Origin: Owenia fusiformis
Taxonomy: Eukaryota > Annelida > Polychaeta > Sabellida > Oweniidae
Direction: 5' to 3'
Length of the DNA stretch: 64,000 nt
Assembly (NCBI GenBank): GCA_903813345.2
Contig: CAIIXF020000012.1
Location: 12,630,932-12,694,931 of the forward strand
Below are positions 12,456 through 24,773 of the stretch, piece by piece. Each line of letters opens with the position of its first letter. Position 1 is the first letter of the stretch. Under the pieces are notes generated by a model. It saw only the letters and a list, made by a program, of their open reading frames with translations, was not told the DNA's origin and made no database searches. The position numbers were made by a program, and so were the translations under genes.

Positions 12456-14035
12456 TAAAGTGACTATTGCAATGAAATCGAATATTCTTAATGAAAGCGA
12501 TCATTCAAAAACATTGACAAGTCAACAGAGTCACATAGATTTTTTCCCCAAGAAAACCGATTGTCCGGAAATGAACCAGAATCGTTCATTGGAAAATTGA
12601 AACTACTTGAAATGCTAAGCCATGAATGAGCGTATTAAATACCACATTTCAAAGAAAAGGAAGGAAATGAATTCGTTTAATTGTGACTAGACTTATAATG
12701 AACGATAATAATACGAAATCAATTAATATCAATGTACTCAGAATAAAACGATTTTTTGGGTTTATAAATCTCTTTATTATATTGTTCTGCACGAAACTAG
12801 TGTTGGGATCGGGCGTGTAAAGTGGGAAAATGTAGCCTTGGCCTTGTAGCCTCGAATTGGGTCTCGATTTTTGGACCGTAACCGAAAATGGCCGAATAAG
12901 CTTGAAGCACCTTCGGCAATCTTCGTGATATAAACATTTTTGTTGCGGTCGTTGCCATCCCTTTTTGATTTGCGATCACATCTGAAATTTATGTGGAATA
13001 CGTAAGAACAGAGACTTCTCTGGTTAGAAACTGGACCAGGCGTTATACAGTATGTTATGTACAAAGACAAAAAAGATGGAATAGTGGGTATGCTGAAGCC
13101 GGCCCTCGAGGGCTTGTTAAGGTAGACTGTAATGGGATTATACTTACTAGATTTAGCACGCGGATATAACAGGACATGATTGTATGATTTACTTGTACAC
13201 AATAGTAAGTATTTACTTATCTAGCAAATCCAATTTAATTGATCGAGGTACCGATTTTTGAATATGTTCAATTCGAGATGTTTTTTAATATTGCCCCTTG
13301 TGCTTTGTCATCGTTTTTATGTAACCACATATAGTAAGTCTCAAATTTTATTTTCTGGACGGTGTTCGTTGGATGGTGCCCGGCGGCATTCGACGTCTGA
13401 AACAAATGGAAGATAGTGACATTTTGCGTGTCATGCCGTACTTTAATATTGTCCATGATTTCGATATCCGCTCTGGATTTAGACTGGAACGGATGTCGCA
13501 TCAAATTTGCCAGGCAATCATTGGCAAGACAGACAAGAAGCAGAAATATATTTTCAGACATTGTTTTCAACTAAAATATTGTGGAATGAAGTCCAAATGT
13601 AGAAATCGCCTCTTTAAAAACAATGTTAAATTTAGAACCACAATGCCAAGTCTAAATTGTACGGTGGACATACACATCTTGAAGACTCACGTTGGCAATA
13701 TCTGTACCGCGCGCCTAGTGAACTTCGCTAAAATTGATTCCTTTCAAACTGAATATAAAATATTTTTCCTTCATTTAATTGTCCCTAATTTTTCATTAGA
13801 ATCAATTTCACTGCTGGAGCCCAATTACTTACGTCACGAAAACATTAAACCATTGAAAGTAATGTTAGATAGTTTACTAATTCGATTACTTAATTTTTTT
13901 ACAGTGTTGCGGGCCTTAAAAATAAGAGAGTTCAAAAAGCGCTTTAACTGCTCCTTTCAACGTTCGACGTCAAATCGATTAAAAAATAAAAAAAGGAATG
14001 GACCCGACACCAGCTCGAGAGACACTCGTTGTGAC
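12456..14035. other. Spacer with long but unconvincing open frames
   Basis: A 268-codon plus frame runs from 13373 to 14179, and 141- and 100-codon minus frames overlap it. None shows a known domain or a consistent exon pattern. The last part of the plus frame is exon 1 of the lectin gene. The rest is probably chance opening. Confidence 0.4.
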
Positions 14036-17000
14036 ATGATCCCGATGTGGCTCAGAGGGAAAACAAAATTGGAATTTGCATGCATAGACGTTATTATTCT
14101 GATGATGGTGGTAATGATGAATAGGTTCATTCCTCTCGTAAAAGGTAAGTCAAAACATCCCACATTCATACAAAAATGAGACGATGATCTTAAGTAAAAT
14201 ACGAAAATATGAAAGAGAATAACGTTATTCAATCAGCACCATCTAAAATTAATTTGATTAAAAATGAAACATAATCAAAAATCCAATAACTAATTATCAA
14301 CGGACCAATCAAATATCCAATAACCAGTCACGTATAGGATTTGCCAAGGGGGTTCACGCTTTAAAAAAATCCAGGGGTTCACTTATATGGCCCAAGAATG
14401 GCTAAAATCACACGAGAAGTGCTCAGAATGGTGAAAAACTGCATGATTTTGAAAGAAATTTTGAAAGAATTTTGGGCCAGGGGGAGAGTGACCCTCGGCT
14501 ACGGGCCTGAATAACTAATTATAAACGAACCAGAACAACAAACAAAACAATGTGAAAAGTATAGATTCTTGTGTTCTCTGTTGGGTCTGGGTTTTAAGTG
14601 TTTCCAAATCTTGCTCTTTATGATTTTGCACTAGGTAGTGACATCCAGTGCCCCACAGACTATGTGTTTTCTTATATGACGTCATGCTATCTCATAGCAC
14701 CGGGGGATAATTCTAAGAGTAGCAGCGGATCAGATTGCAGCTCGAGAAGTTTCGGGACTCTACTTTGGATTGGGTCTGAAGATGAGAAAAACTTCATAGT
14801 AAGGTGTGTTCTGATATGTTGTCATTGGTAGGGTCAGATCTGGAGATTTCAATGAGGGGATGGAACAATATTTTGAAAATCTCTTCTCACGATTTTTGAG
14901 CCGTTCTTAGAATGGGCCTATTAGTAAAAAATTGGGCTTAACTTTCCAAATACTAGAAGCCCATAAAAAACGACCTTTTGAAAATGAGGCCATTTTAGAT
15001 CCATTTATAGAATATTTATCCCCGATTTCTTTTTATTTCTTTTTATTCCTTTTTATGTACTATTACTCTGTTGTACATTTGTTAAATGATTAGCTCTAGA
15101 CAAATATATAAGATGGCATTTCCTAAATAATACGTTTTGTAGACACACGAATAGACTAGTATGGATTCTAAGATCATTTAAATAGTTAAAATAGATTTAT
15201 ATAATGCATACACAAAGCATAGAAAATATAAATATTGATGTAATTAATTGCTATTTCTTTAAATGTCTATAGTATTTTGGAGCCCTCTATCGAATATTGG
15301 ATTAGCTTATACGATGGTGGATCTGGCTGGGAGTGGGATAATGGCGAGCCCACAAACTACACTAACTGGGCAAGTGGGTATCCATTAGGAAACCAAAACT
15401 GCGCAGTTATGAAGACTGATGGAACATGGGAGAATACTAACTGTGGAAGTCAAAGGAAATACGTGTGCAAGGTCACAGGAGGTAAGGATCAAATATATTA
15501 TTATCCCACCGAACGAAGTTCGAGGGGGATATAGAGAAGCCGTCCGTCCGTCCTCTGTTACCCCTCACGAGATCCAAATACCCCATTCTGAAAAATGGAC
15601 GGACAAAAAGTACAAAATACCCCATCCACGCGCCAGATACCCCATGTCCACGCGCCTAATACCCCATTATGGGGTAAAAGGCGCGTGGCACGCGCCAGAT
15701 ACCCCATGTTATTTCCTTCCGTCCGTCCGTTTGTCCGTCCGTCCGTGTGTCCGGGCAATAACTCCAATACCGGTTGACGGATTTGGTTCAAATTTTATAG
15801 GCTTATGCCTTATGAGTGTAGGACCTCTGCTCGAGAAGGAATTTCCAAAATGGCCGCTCAATTCAAAATGGCCGCCATTTTTCGTAAAAAATGTAATCTT
15901 TGATAACTCAAATACAAGTTGATGGATTTAGTTCAAATTGTATATGCTGATGCCTAGGGACAATGGAGTTTCGCACAAAAAGAGATTTTCAAGATTGCCG
16001 CTTAATTTCAAAATGGCGGCCATTTTTCGTAAAAAATATGTAATCTTTGATAACTCAAATACCAGTGAACGGATTTGGTTCAAATTTTATATGATGATGC
16101 TTAGGGACAGAGTAGCTATGTTCGACAAAAAATTTTCAAGATGGCCGCTTAATTTCAAAATGGCGGCAATTTTTTTGTAAAAAACGTAATCTTTGATAAC
16201 TCAAATACCAGTGAACAGATTTGGTTGAAATTTTATATGATTATGCCTAGGGACACAGTTGCTCTGTTCAACAAATGATTTTCAAGGTGGCGGCCAATTT
16301 TTGTAAAAAAACGTAATCTTTGAAAACTCATATACCAGTTAAGGGATTTGGTTCAAATATTATAGGCTTGTGCCTTATGAGTGTAGGACCTCTGCTCGAG
16401 AGGGAATTTTCAATATGGCCGCTCAATTCAAAATGGCCGCCATTTTTCGTAAAAAATGTAATCGTTGATAACTCAAATACAAGTTGACGGATTTGGTTCA
16501 AATTTTATATGCTGATGCCTAGGGACAAAGGAGTTTCGCACAAAAAGAGATTTTCAAGATGGCCGCTTAATTTCAAAATGGTGGCCATTTTTCGTGAAAA
16601 TATGTAATCTTTGATAACTCAAATACCAGTGAACGGATTTAGTTCAAATCTTATATGATGATGCTTAGCGACACAGTAGCTATGTTCGACAAAAATTTTT
16701 CAAGATGGCCGCTTAATTTCAAAATGGCGGCAATTTTTCGTAAAAAACGTAATCTTTGATAACTCAAATACCAGTGAACAGATTTGGTTGAAATTTTATA
16801 TGATTATGCCTAGTTCAAGAAATAATTTTCAAGATGGCGGCTGAATTTCAAGATGGCGGCCAATTTTCGTAAAAAACGTAATCTTTGATAACTCATATAC
16901 CAGTGAACAGATTTGGTTCAAATTTTATATGATGATGCCTAGTTCACAATTGTATAAACTAACTTTGTGCCAAATTTCATGCTTCTATCACAAAGTGCAC

Positions 17001-19016
17001 AAACATTTCAACATTTACACTAGCTATAATAAGCATAATATGTTTTGTTCGGTGGGATTTGCTACTCCGTGGAGTTGCTGTTTTTCTAGTTTCCATCGAG
17101 TATGTCAGCGTTTTTTTATTTGCACTACATGTTCATGGATAGTTTAATATTTATCATACCTTTATTTTTAGTACACTTTCAACACAGTCACTGACTTGTA
17201 CCATACAGAGTGGGCCAAAAAACAACACATAAGTTTAAGATGAAAATTGTATGATATATGTTAAACCATTTACCATGTGCTTTTATATGATTTTAAAGAC
17301 AATATGCCACCATTCCATGGAAACCTTTGTTTTCCTGTGGGGTAGAGGCTAAAATTGACACCAGGGTTGTAATGATCGACCAAAAATCAAAAAGTGAAAA
17401 TTCCCAAATGTCCCTCCATATTGCAGTCACAGCTGCACTCAATATGCTTGGCTGAATCAATATAAAATTTAAGAGTAATACACAATTGATAATTAATTAA
17501 AAAGATATATAATAAGTATTATGAGTGAATTTTTACTAAACTAGTTTAACTCATGACACCGCTGGTTTCTTTTCAGAATCGATTTCATCATTTCTTCTGA
17601 ATACACCAACAATTATATTAGCGTCTTCGGTAATGTCACTTGGTGCGTCAACTTCAATGTTAGCATCGCCTTCCATCTCGCTCGCTGTGTCAGCTTCGAT
17701 ATTAGACGCTCCCACTATATCACTCGATGCGTCACCTCCAATGTTAGCGTCACCTACTATATCACTCGATGCGTCATATTTAATGTCAGCATCTCCAACT
17801 ATATCACTTGATGCGTCAGATTCGATGTCAGCGTCTCCAAATTTACCGCTCGATGTGTTTACTTCAATATCAGCGTCTTCAGCTTTAGCACTCGATGCAC
17901 CAACTTCAATGTTAGTGTCTCCCACTATATCATTCGTTGCGTCAAATTCGATGTTAACGTCTTTTACTATACCACCCGATGTGTTTACTTCAACATTAGC
18001 GTCTTCAACTGGATCACTCGATGGGTTAACTTCAATGAAAACGTCTGCAACTGTCAAACTAGATGCGTCAACTTCGATATTAGCTACAGCACCGCTCGCC
18101 GCATCATCTTCAATATCACCTTCAACAGCGTTTTCGATATCGTCACCAACAACGTCATCAGTGGTCGCAACACAGTCTATGTCCACTGAAGATGCAGTAA
18201 TTATATACAAAAGAGGTTTGATGTTATTTTGTGGATAAAGCTAATAATAGGATCTGTCATTTTTCTAAAATATATATTGAAGGTTTAGGCGAAAATTAAT
18301 CTAAGACAAAAAAACACAGAAAACACCATCTTCCCAAAAGGACGATTCTCGGTTTGGAGAACGAAGTTCATCAATCTAAATGAGCATTATCCCTGCTTCG
18401 GACAAATTTGATATTTTTACATAATATAGATTTGAATGTTTTCTTTTGAATAGCCATAATTTAATTTGGGTAATATTTCTAGATTTTTTCGCAAAAAAAT
18501 ATTAGCGCAGTACACTGATGAACTTCTTTCCCCAAATCGAGACTTGTATTTTATTGAATCGGTCTAATTTAGCATTATCCCTGCTTCAGACCAATTTGTT
18601 ATTTTTACATCTTGTAGATTTAAATCTCCTCTTTTGAATATTCATTTTGGGTAATATTTCTATATTTTTCATGAAAAAAATTATTAGCCCAGGAGACTGT
18701 TCTCCAAACCGAGAATCGTCCTTTTCTATTTTCAGAACTTTCTGTGTACCGCAAATCACAGCAAGATGAGCCCGCAGAGGCACCCGGAGCAGTGTACATA
18801 GGGGGCGTACAGATAAGCCTAATGGTATTTTTCATTGGTACAATCATACTCCTGGATCTCGTGGGCGTCAAAATACACATAAATAGGTTGTACAGAAACC
18901 TCAGACATTTATATCCAAAAAGGAAAATGTTTTTGGTACCATTTTCCTTACCTATGCCGTATTTTCCCGAGATTAAACCAGATAATAAGATTATTGAAAA
19001 TTTTGATCTGATCTGA
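14036..19016 (+). CDS. Membrane C-type lectin with Ser/Thr-rich repeat stalk
   Basis: Five exons: 14036-14144, 14635-14803, 15273-15481, 17577-18215, 18736-19016. Phases agree at all four introns; total 468 codons plus TGA. Exon 1 encodes a hydrophobic leader. Exons 2-3 form a C-type lectin domain: CPTDYVF, SEDEKNFIV, YWISLYDGG, WDNGEPTNYTNW, the NCAVM strand and WENTNCGSQRKYVCK. An EPT triplet stands where EPN/QPD ligand motifs usually lie, so calcium-dependent sugar binding is likely but the specificity is open. Exon 4 is about 210 residues of Ser/Thr/Ala-rich imperfect 21-residue repeats, like a mucin-type stalk. Exon 5 has a transmembrane segment (ISLMVFFIGTIILLDLVGV) and a basic tail with one YRNL motif. 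The donor after exon 4 (AAAGAG then GTTTGA) is weak, and exon 4 membership rests on phase. AATAAA occurs at 19237. Confidence 0.75.
15490..15760 (+). repeat. CCGTCCGT-rich repeat leader
   Basis: Holds CCCACCGAACGAAGTTCGAG, several CCCCAT-containing short repeats and a (CCGT)n run at 15717-15752. It leads into the satellite at 15770 and may be one end of the same mobile element. Both strands are open here by repetition only. Confidence 0.55.
15770..16945. repeat. Satellite in lectin intron 3, unit about 140 bp, with higher-order period
   Basis: Eight or so units, each with GGATTTGGTTCAAATTTTAT, a GCCTAGGGACA-like segment, AAGATGGCCGCTTAATTTC and GTAATCTTTGATAACTCAAA. The block 15770-16330 (starting with the TTATGAGTGTAGGACC variant) recurs at 16335-16890, giving a higher-order period near 565 bp. 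Confidence 0.8.
17205..17235 (+). mobile_element. One-ended mariner-type terminus
   Basis: TACAGAGTGGGCCAAAAAAC matches the start of the sequence at 25834. A TA followed by CAGAGTGGGCC looks like a Tc1/mariner-type end. No matching right end was found for either copy. Confidence 0.4.
17577..18215. repeat. 63-bp coding minisatellite (lectin stalk exon)
   Basis: About ten imperfect 63-bp units, each including ATATCACTCGATGCGTCA-like sequence. Because 63 is divisible by three, the frame is kept through the array. On the plus strand it reads as Ser/Thr-rich SPTISLDAS-type repeats; on the minus strand as acidic DASSDIVGDA-type repeats. Confidence 0.8.
18336..18725. mobile_element. MITE adjoining the last exon of the lectin gene
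   Basis: Terminal inverted repeats AAAAGGACGATTCTCGG and CCGAGAATCGTCCTTTT; the repeat continues inward through TTTGGAGAAC. The right end lies 10 bp from the first base of exon 5, so it adds CCTTTTCT to the pyrimidine tract before CAG. Confidence 0.8.
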
Positions 19017-19242
19017 TCGGATATGATCCAGTTGTTGAAGAGAAAAATGAATATGTATTTATTGTACTTGGAGAAGACATTGACAGCTCTAGTGATACAT
19101 AAAATAGGGGCAAATATGAGCTTTATGGATTATCGAATATTAATACTACTACTGCTTAAAAGTTTGATAAATGAAGAATTGTATTCAGTAAAGGATGATT
19201 TGTAATTTATGAAATTCTATCATAATATCAGAACCTAATAAA

Positions 19243-19837
19243 TCTAAATACTTTGTACTTTCTTAGTTTTTATCCACATGAACAAATAAACAAATTTTGA
19301 TCTGAAACTGTTGAGGGGTTTATCAACGATTTCTCACATGCGTCATTTATTTCATTTCCATGGGAAGATCTTGATATATTTAGATCGTTATTGTTACAGA
19401 TGAATCTATGTCTTGTATCGGAATATTCCAGCTTGCAGCTACTACATTTATACTTCTCTCTTGGAAACAATCAGTATCAGAAAGCACTCCTCTCGTTAAA
19501 TATGGCGAACTGTTTTGCTGTGTTTACCGTGACTCGTGGTTTTCAACAATTATGTTCCGTTTTAGCCGAGAACTGAAATAGCTAGGAAAGAACTTTAGGC
19601 TCAAAATCTTTTTTGTTATGTTCAAGTTCAATGAATAAAAACATATTCATATTAAACTAATTAATATGAGTGGCATTTGATATACAGAACATATGTTGCG
19701 ATTTGTCTCAATATATGCGTGCTTCTATACCAGTACTTTTAATCTAGATGTAAAATGTAGTCATAGTATTCCATATTGCACTAATATTTTAGTTTTATCT
19801 CATTGTCACTGGTAAGAATGAGGGTATTATCACAGTA
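19243..19837. other. Spacer after the lectin gene
   Basis: Short open frames on both strands, none recognised. No repeat noticed. Confidence 0.4.
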
Positions 19838-21250
19838 CAGTAAAACCTGTGTCAGCGGAGCACTCTCAATACATCCAAATAGTGTTCCATTTGTGAGGTG
19901 TTCACTTACAAAGGCTCATTTCACATTAAGGTGATGGGTAACTAACAATACTTTGAATAAAGGACCCACGGTCCTGTGCTCACACAGTGTAGAACATTCA
20001 GAGGAATGTATATCCTGATTTTCTAACAAAATTATTGATTTTGATTTGTAGTCTCGAACTTTGAGAAACTTAGATAGCACAGTTTGTGACCTAGTATGAG
20101 AACCTTTGACCTTGAACATTTTACTTATACAATTATTCAGAGCTCAGAAGGTCTTTTGTGATTAAGGTGACCAAAATTTACATCCAAATAATCAATTTGA
20201 AAAATCAACTTTTTTGACCTTTCGAATGTCACTGAAGGTCAAATCTCAAAACTAAGGTCAGATTTGAACTCCTGGAAACTTGTAAATGATTCCCCCCCCA
20301 AAAAAAAATTGGTCAAATTGAAGCAAGATGAAAAATAACTTATTTTTACTATTACTTATTTTAAATCTAGTAATGATGTAATTCATTGCAAGTAATGAAC
20401 AAGTATAGGGACAAACTCTGAGAAACTTGTCAATCACAAAACCTGCCATCGACGATATACATGAACATGAGAAAGTTCCCTGAAATTGACTCCCTTAAGT
20501 CCTGCTTTTGGTCAAATTTTACAGAGTAAACACCAAAAACTGTAATTCCCAGAGCTTTGAAATCTTCAGAGGACATATGTTGCACATACAGCAACTACTA
20601 CCACTAATTTGAAAGTTATACTTCAACAAAGTGTCTGATATTTATAGAAAATTTGACTTTTTGACGTCAAAATCAGCAATTTCTCGGAAACCGGGCGAAC
20701 TTGGAGATGGCGATGATAGGTCAAACAGGCATTATGGATATGCATAAAATGAATGTGAATATGTCTAAATACGAATAGCAGTTTTAATTTGTGCAACCAA
20801 TGATGATTGACTTTATACATGATAAAATTTCCTGAAAACGACAGTCCTCCTTTTTGTCAAATTTTGTAGAGTAAACACCAAAAACTGTAATTTCAAGAGC
20901 TTTAAAATCTTCAGAGAACATAAGTTGCATATACAGCAACTACTTCAAGTTATTTGAAAGTTCTACTTCAACAAAGTGTCTAGTATTTACAGGAAATTTG
21001 ACTTTTTGACGTCAAAATCAGCAATTTCTCTGAAACTGGGCGAACTTGGGAAATGGCGATGATAGGTCAAATAGGCATTATGGATATGCATAACATGAAT
21101 GTGGATATGACTCAATCCGAATAGCAGTTTTAATTTGTGCGGCCAATGTTGACGGACGGACCAACGGACGCCTGGTCGATCCCATAGGCTCACTGTGTGA
21201 GCCAAAAAGTGCTCGACCGTCAGAGGAGTTCCACTGTAGAGGTTTTACTG
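19838..21250. mobile_element. Pogo/Tigger-like non-autonomous element
   Basis: Ends CAGTAAAACCT and AGGTTTTACTG with TA on both sides. CAGT ends with TA duplication fit pogo/Tigger-type Tc1/mariner elements. Inside, about 310 bp occurs twice in direct order (near 20505-20820 and 20848-21150), each starting with AGAGTAAACACCAAAAACTG. No transposase seen. Confidence 0.65.
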
Positions 21251-21331
21251 TAATATCATTTAGGAATAATTAAAACATCCCATTCATTGTAAATATTCAA
21301 AGTACAAGCTTTCACTAATGCTATAAATAGT

Positions 21332-23930
21332 ATGGTTTGGAAAAGGTTAGAATTGTGTTTTTCCTTAATGACACTTTTAAGTATTGGAACTATACTGGTT
21401 ATGAATACGAATTTAGTGAACATACCGACAATTAAATTTAACCAATTGAAATTGAGACCATTAATGAGGAGTAAACTTAATGGATCCAAATCAAACTCTG
21501 CGTTGCTTCACGGAGCAGAACAGGAGTACATTGATTGTCTGTCAGTTGGTGAATGGATCAAAAGAAGTAGACAAGATAAAGAAATGGAGAAAATGATTTT
21601 CATGCCGAGCGAGGCTGAATTGACGCTTCCAAATGGCCAATGCGGAGACAGAGAAACAGACAACATGACAGCAGGCGTTCCTCGCCGTGCACTCTGCTTC
21701 CCAACCTCTACAAAAGCATGTTGTTTTAAGAATCATTGTGAAACCATGACAATCGATCAGTGCCAATGTAAAGACTGTTTAGACCTAAGAACACGTCTTC
21801 ATGTCGAAAAATACGTCTGGCAACCAAGCTCAAAAAATTGTCCTATCACATATTACGACACAACATCAGCATGTAATATGTTTGCCAAAAGAAAAGTAGA
21901 ACATATAACATTAGTAGGCGATTCACTTGTTAGGCACTTCTATACTGCGCTACTGATAATTATTAGCGGTAATCTCGAATTTGGATGCATGAAACCTAAC
22001 ACTAATCCAGGTACAGTACTGTTTATAGGTTTACTGCTTTTTAGTAATTTTCAAATACCTATGTGTAACATTGACAATTTCTCAAATTGTCTAGATAATT
22101 CAATCATTCAAATATATCTTTTACAATTTAATACAATATCATTGTGAATATTAAGTTGATTTATTTACACTTTGGTTGCATACTGTTACAATAGATCGTT
22201 CTGATAAATTCTGCCACCTTTTGATACATTAGAAAAACTATGATATATTGACTTAATTGATGATGTCTTTGGTTGTAGGTAGAAATTTGACCATGCAAAA
22301 TAAGATTAACTTATTACTAATTTTGAAAATACAACCTATGACATCATCAAGCTAGCCAATATATCAAAGCTTTTCTGATGTATCAAAATGTGGCAGGATT
22401 TATCGAAAAGATCTATTTTGTGATACCATGCAATGCAATGATACAACGTTCACTAAAACGTTAACTCTGTATGCCTATAAGTTCATTTCAAAATGTGAAT
22501 GTGTAGGTCTACATGTTCATTTCAAAATGAAAATGCGATTTCGAAATAGGAATACGTCGGCCAATAATTTAATTTCAAAATGTGAATGTGCAGGCCTACA
22601 TGTTCATTTCAAAATGTAAATGTGATTTCGAAATGGAAATACGTCGGCCAATGTTTTAATTTCAAAATGTGAATGTGCAGGCCTACATGTTCATTTCGAA
22701 ATGGGAATGTGTAGGCGTACATATTTATTTTAAAATGTAAATATCCAGGCCTACATGTTCATTTGTTCATAGCAATGTGTAGGCCTATATGTACTATGTT
22801 CATTTAAAAAATGTCAATGTGTAGGCGTACATGTTCATTCAAAAATGTGAATGTGTAGGCCTACGTACATGGTCATTTCAAAATGTAAATGAGCAGACCT
22901 ACATGTTCATTTGCAAATGGAAATATGTAGGGCAATGCTTAAATTTCAAAATGTGAATGTGCAGGCTTACATGTTCATTTCAAAATGGGAATTTGTAGGC
23001 CAGTTTTTTAATTTCAAAATGTGAATGTGCAGGCCTACATGCTCATTTCGAAATGGGAATTTGTAGGCCAGTTTCTTAATTTCAAAATGTGAATGTGCAG
23101 GCGTACATATTTAAAATGTAAATATGCAGGCCTACATGTTTATTTCAAAATGTAGATGTGCAGACCTACATGTCCATTTCGAAATGGGAATTTGTAGCCC
23201 AATATGTTCATTTTCAAAAATGTGAATGTGCAGGCGTACATGTTCATTCAGAAATATGAATGTGTAGGCCTGTATGGTCATTTCAAAATGTGATAGTGTA
23301 CACCTGCATGTTCTTTTCAAAATGTGATTGAGTGTTAAAATGTACTTTTTTCCAGAAAAGAAAAAGAATTGTGGTTACTTTGCGCAGTTTGAAGATAAAA
23401 CTTGTCAACACCTGATTGAACATAGTAGAAAGATTTGTAATTCAACCGTCACATTAAGTTTGAGATCTGACTCCTCATTACAAACGTTAAAGAACTCTGT
23501 CAACTTTATCAGAGAAAAGGAGGGCCAGGTTATTTTATTCTCCAATGGCCTCCATAATAATTTGAATTTACCAAAAACAAAGTTAGCAGTTCACAAATAC
23601 TTAGAAGCCCTGGGAAGTAAAATCTTCAAGCGAAACAAAATGGATACTAGTAATCGCACCATACCCAGAATGGTATTCATGAGCCCACACCTTCCCGGTC
23701 TTATGAAAAGTCCCCGATATTGGAATAACCAAGGGACTAAGAGTGTGACAACGTACACAACTGAAATGCGAAAATTTCTATCAAAATACAACATTCCAAC
23801 ATTTAACACCCATGCATTTACTAATCATTCATTCAGCTTCGATGGCACCCATTTTGGTTATGGAGTTAACCACCAATTGGCCCAGACACTGCTGAACTAT
23901 ATAAGCCAACATGAATGGGGAGCTGATTAG
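21332..23930 (+). CDS. Type II membrane SGNH/PC-esterase-like protein, copy A
   Basis: Two exons, 21332-22010 and 23356-23930, joined in phase 1, giving 417 residues. The N-terminus MVWKRLELC is followed by a membrane span (FSLMTLLSIGTILVMNTNLV), so the enzyme part is probably lumenal or extracellular. A cysteine-rich stretch (ACCFKNHCETMTIDQCQCKDC) precedes VGDSLVRHF, the SGNH nucleophile block. The second exon ends with SFDGTHFGYGVNHQLAQ, carrying the Asp-x-x-His pair of the active site. This is the general plan of PC-esterase, TBL/CAS1-like and NXPE proteins, several of which add or remove acetyl groups on glycans. Substrate here is unknown. Its paralogue is at 30866-37827. The intron holds a minisatellite. 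ATG is fixed by conservation with copy B. Confidence 0.78.
22455..23330. repeat. Minisatellite in the intron of SGNH copy A
   Basis: More than twenty units of about 33 bp such as TTCAAAATGTGAATGTGCAG plus GCCTACATGTTCA. Units vary and some are longer. It ends about 25 bp before the splice acceptor of exon 2. Open frames within it on both strands are products of the repeat. Confidence 0.85.
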
Positions 23931-24158
23931 GATAATGTCGATGGGTCAACACTTGTGATACCATTTTAGAGATTTGTTTTGGGAGCAACCTTTCATTCAT
24001 TCACATTTCCGTAAACTCTCTCACTTTCAATTGGAGAGGTTCTTAAGGACAGTTGAGCAGCGTGTGTGTATGTGGGAATATATAAGCGCAAATGCCAAAG
24101 GGGAAAAAAAAGGGTAGGGTGCTTCCTCCGGTGTGTCTGAGCGTTAACATCAGAGTTA

Positions 24159-24773
24159 TTATTATTAAAAATATTTTATTCGTCTATAAGTTTTACATAC
24201 ATTATATTTATACAATTTGACGAAATGGATCGGACAAGAGGCTTTCGCCTATTCTAAGTCCTCTCCTTTGGTTGTCCTAGAAAATTATTACAGTTTTATT
24301 TATTTGTGCAGGATGGGAGGCTTGGGAAGAAATGAGAGAGTGAAAGGAGGAAACTACTTGTTAGAGAATCTTTTTGTAACTCTTATGTAATTGTGAACAG
24401 CAGTGGATGTGGCTTTGTTTTCTTCATCTGTTTTCCTTGCATTTCCATGGATGAGTTCTGTCAATGTTATCCTAGGTAGAATTGTTTTGTGTCTTTGGTA
24501 TAAAGTACATTCTTTGAAATAGTGTTCGGCACTTTCTATTGGGTTTCCGCATTCACATTTGGGGCTGTCCTTTACATGGTTGAGATGTAGATCTTGGTTT
24601 AAGTCGCTGCATCTAAGTCTTATCTCTGTGTGTATTATTTGAGTGTCTCTTTTCCCATAGTAATAGTAATTTGGTACCTTCTTCCTGTTTGTTATCAATT
24701 TTTTGAAGTGCTCCTCAGCTTTTGTGCTTTTTATTGATGCATCAATGTCATTCCACACTTTTATTGTGGCTGG
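24159..24773 (-). mobile_element. 5'-truncated non-LTR retrotransposon (LINE) 3' end
   Basis: On the minus strand, 24773-24354 encodes the C-terminus of a LINE reverse transcriptase: SAEHYFKECTLYQRH with CECGNP gives the zinc-finger-like CxCx...Hx...C end domain of jockey/CR1-like elements. The 3' end is an AAT-repeat tail. TAACATCAGAGTTA flanks both sides (24145-24158, 24774-24787), a clean 14-bp target duplication. The open frame has no break, so insertion is fairly young. Confidence 0.85.

Noticed and set aside
12777-13570. Two minus-strand open frames of 141 and 100 codons
   Set aside because: No recognisable domain or consistent splice phases; they overlap the plus frame and look like chance openings.
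13373-14179. 268-codon plus-strand open frame before the lectin gene
   Set aside because: No family pattern, uneven composition and overlapping minus frames. Only its last 36 codons, from 14036, fit as lectin exon 1.
22428-23320. Open frames inside the minisatellite
   Set aside because: They follow the repeat unit on both strands and lack any other support.
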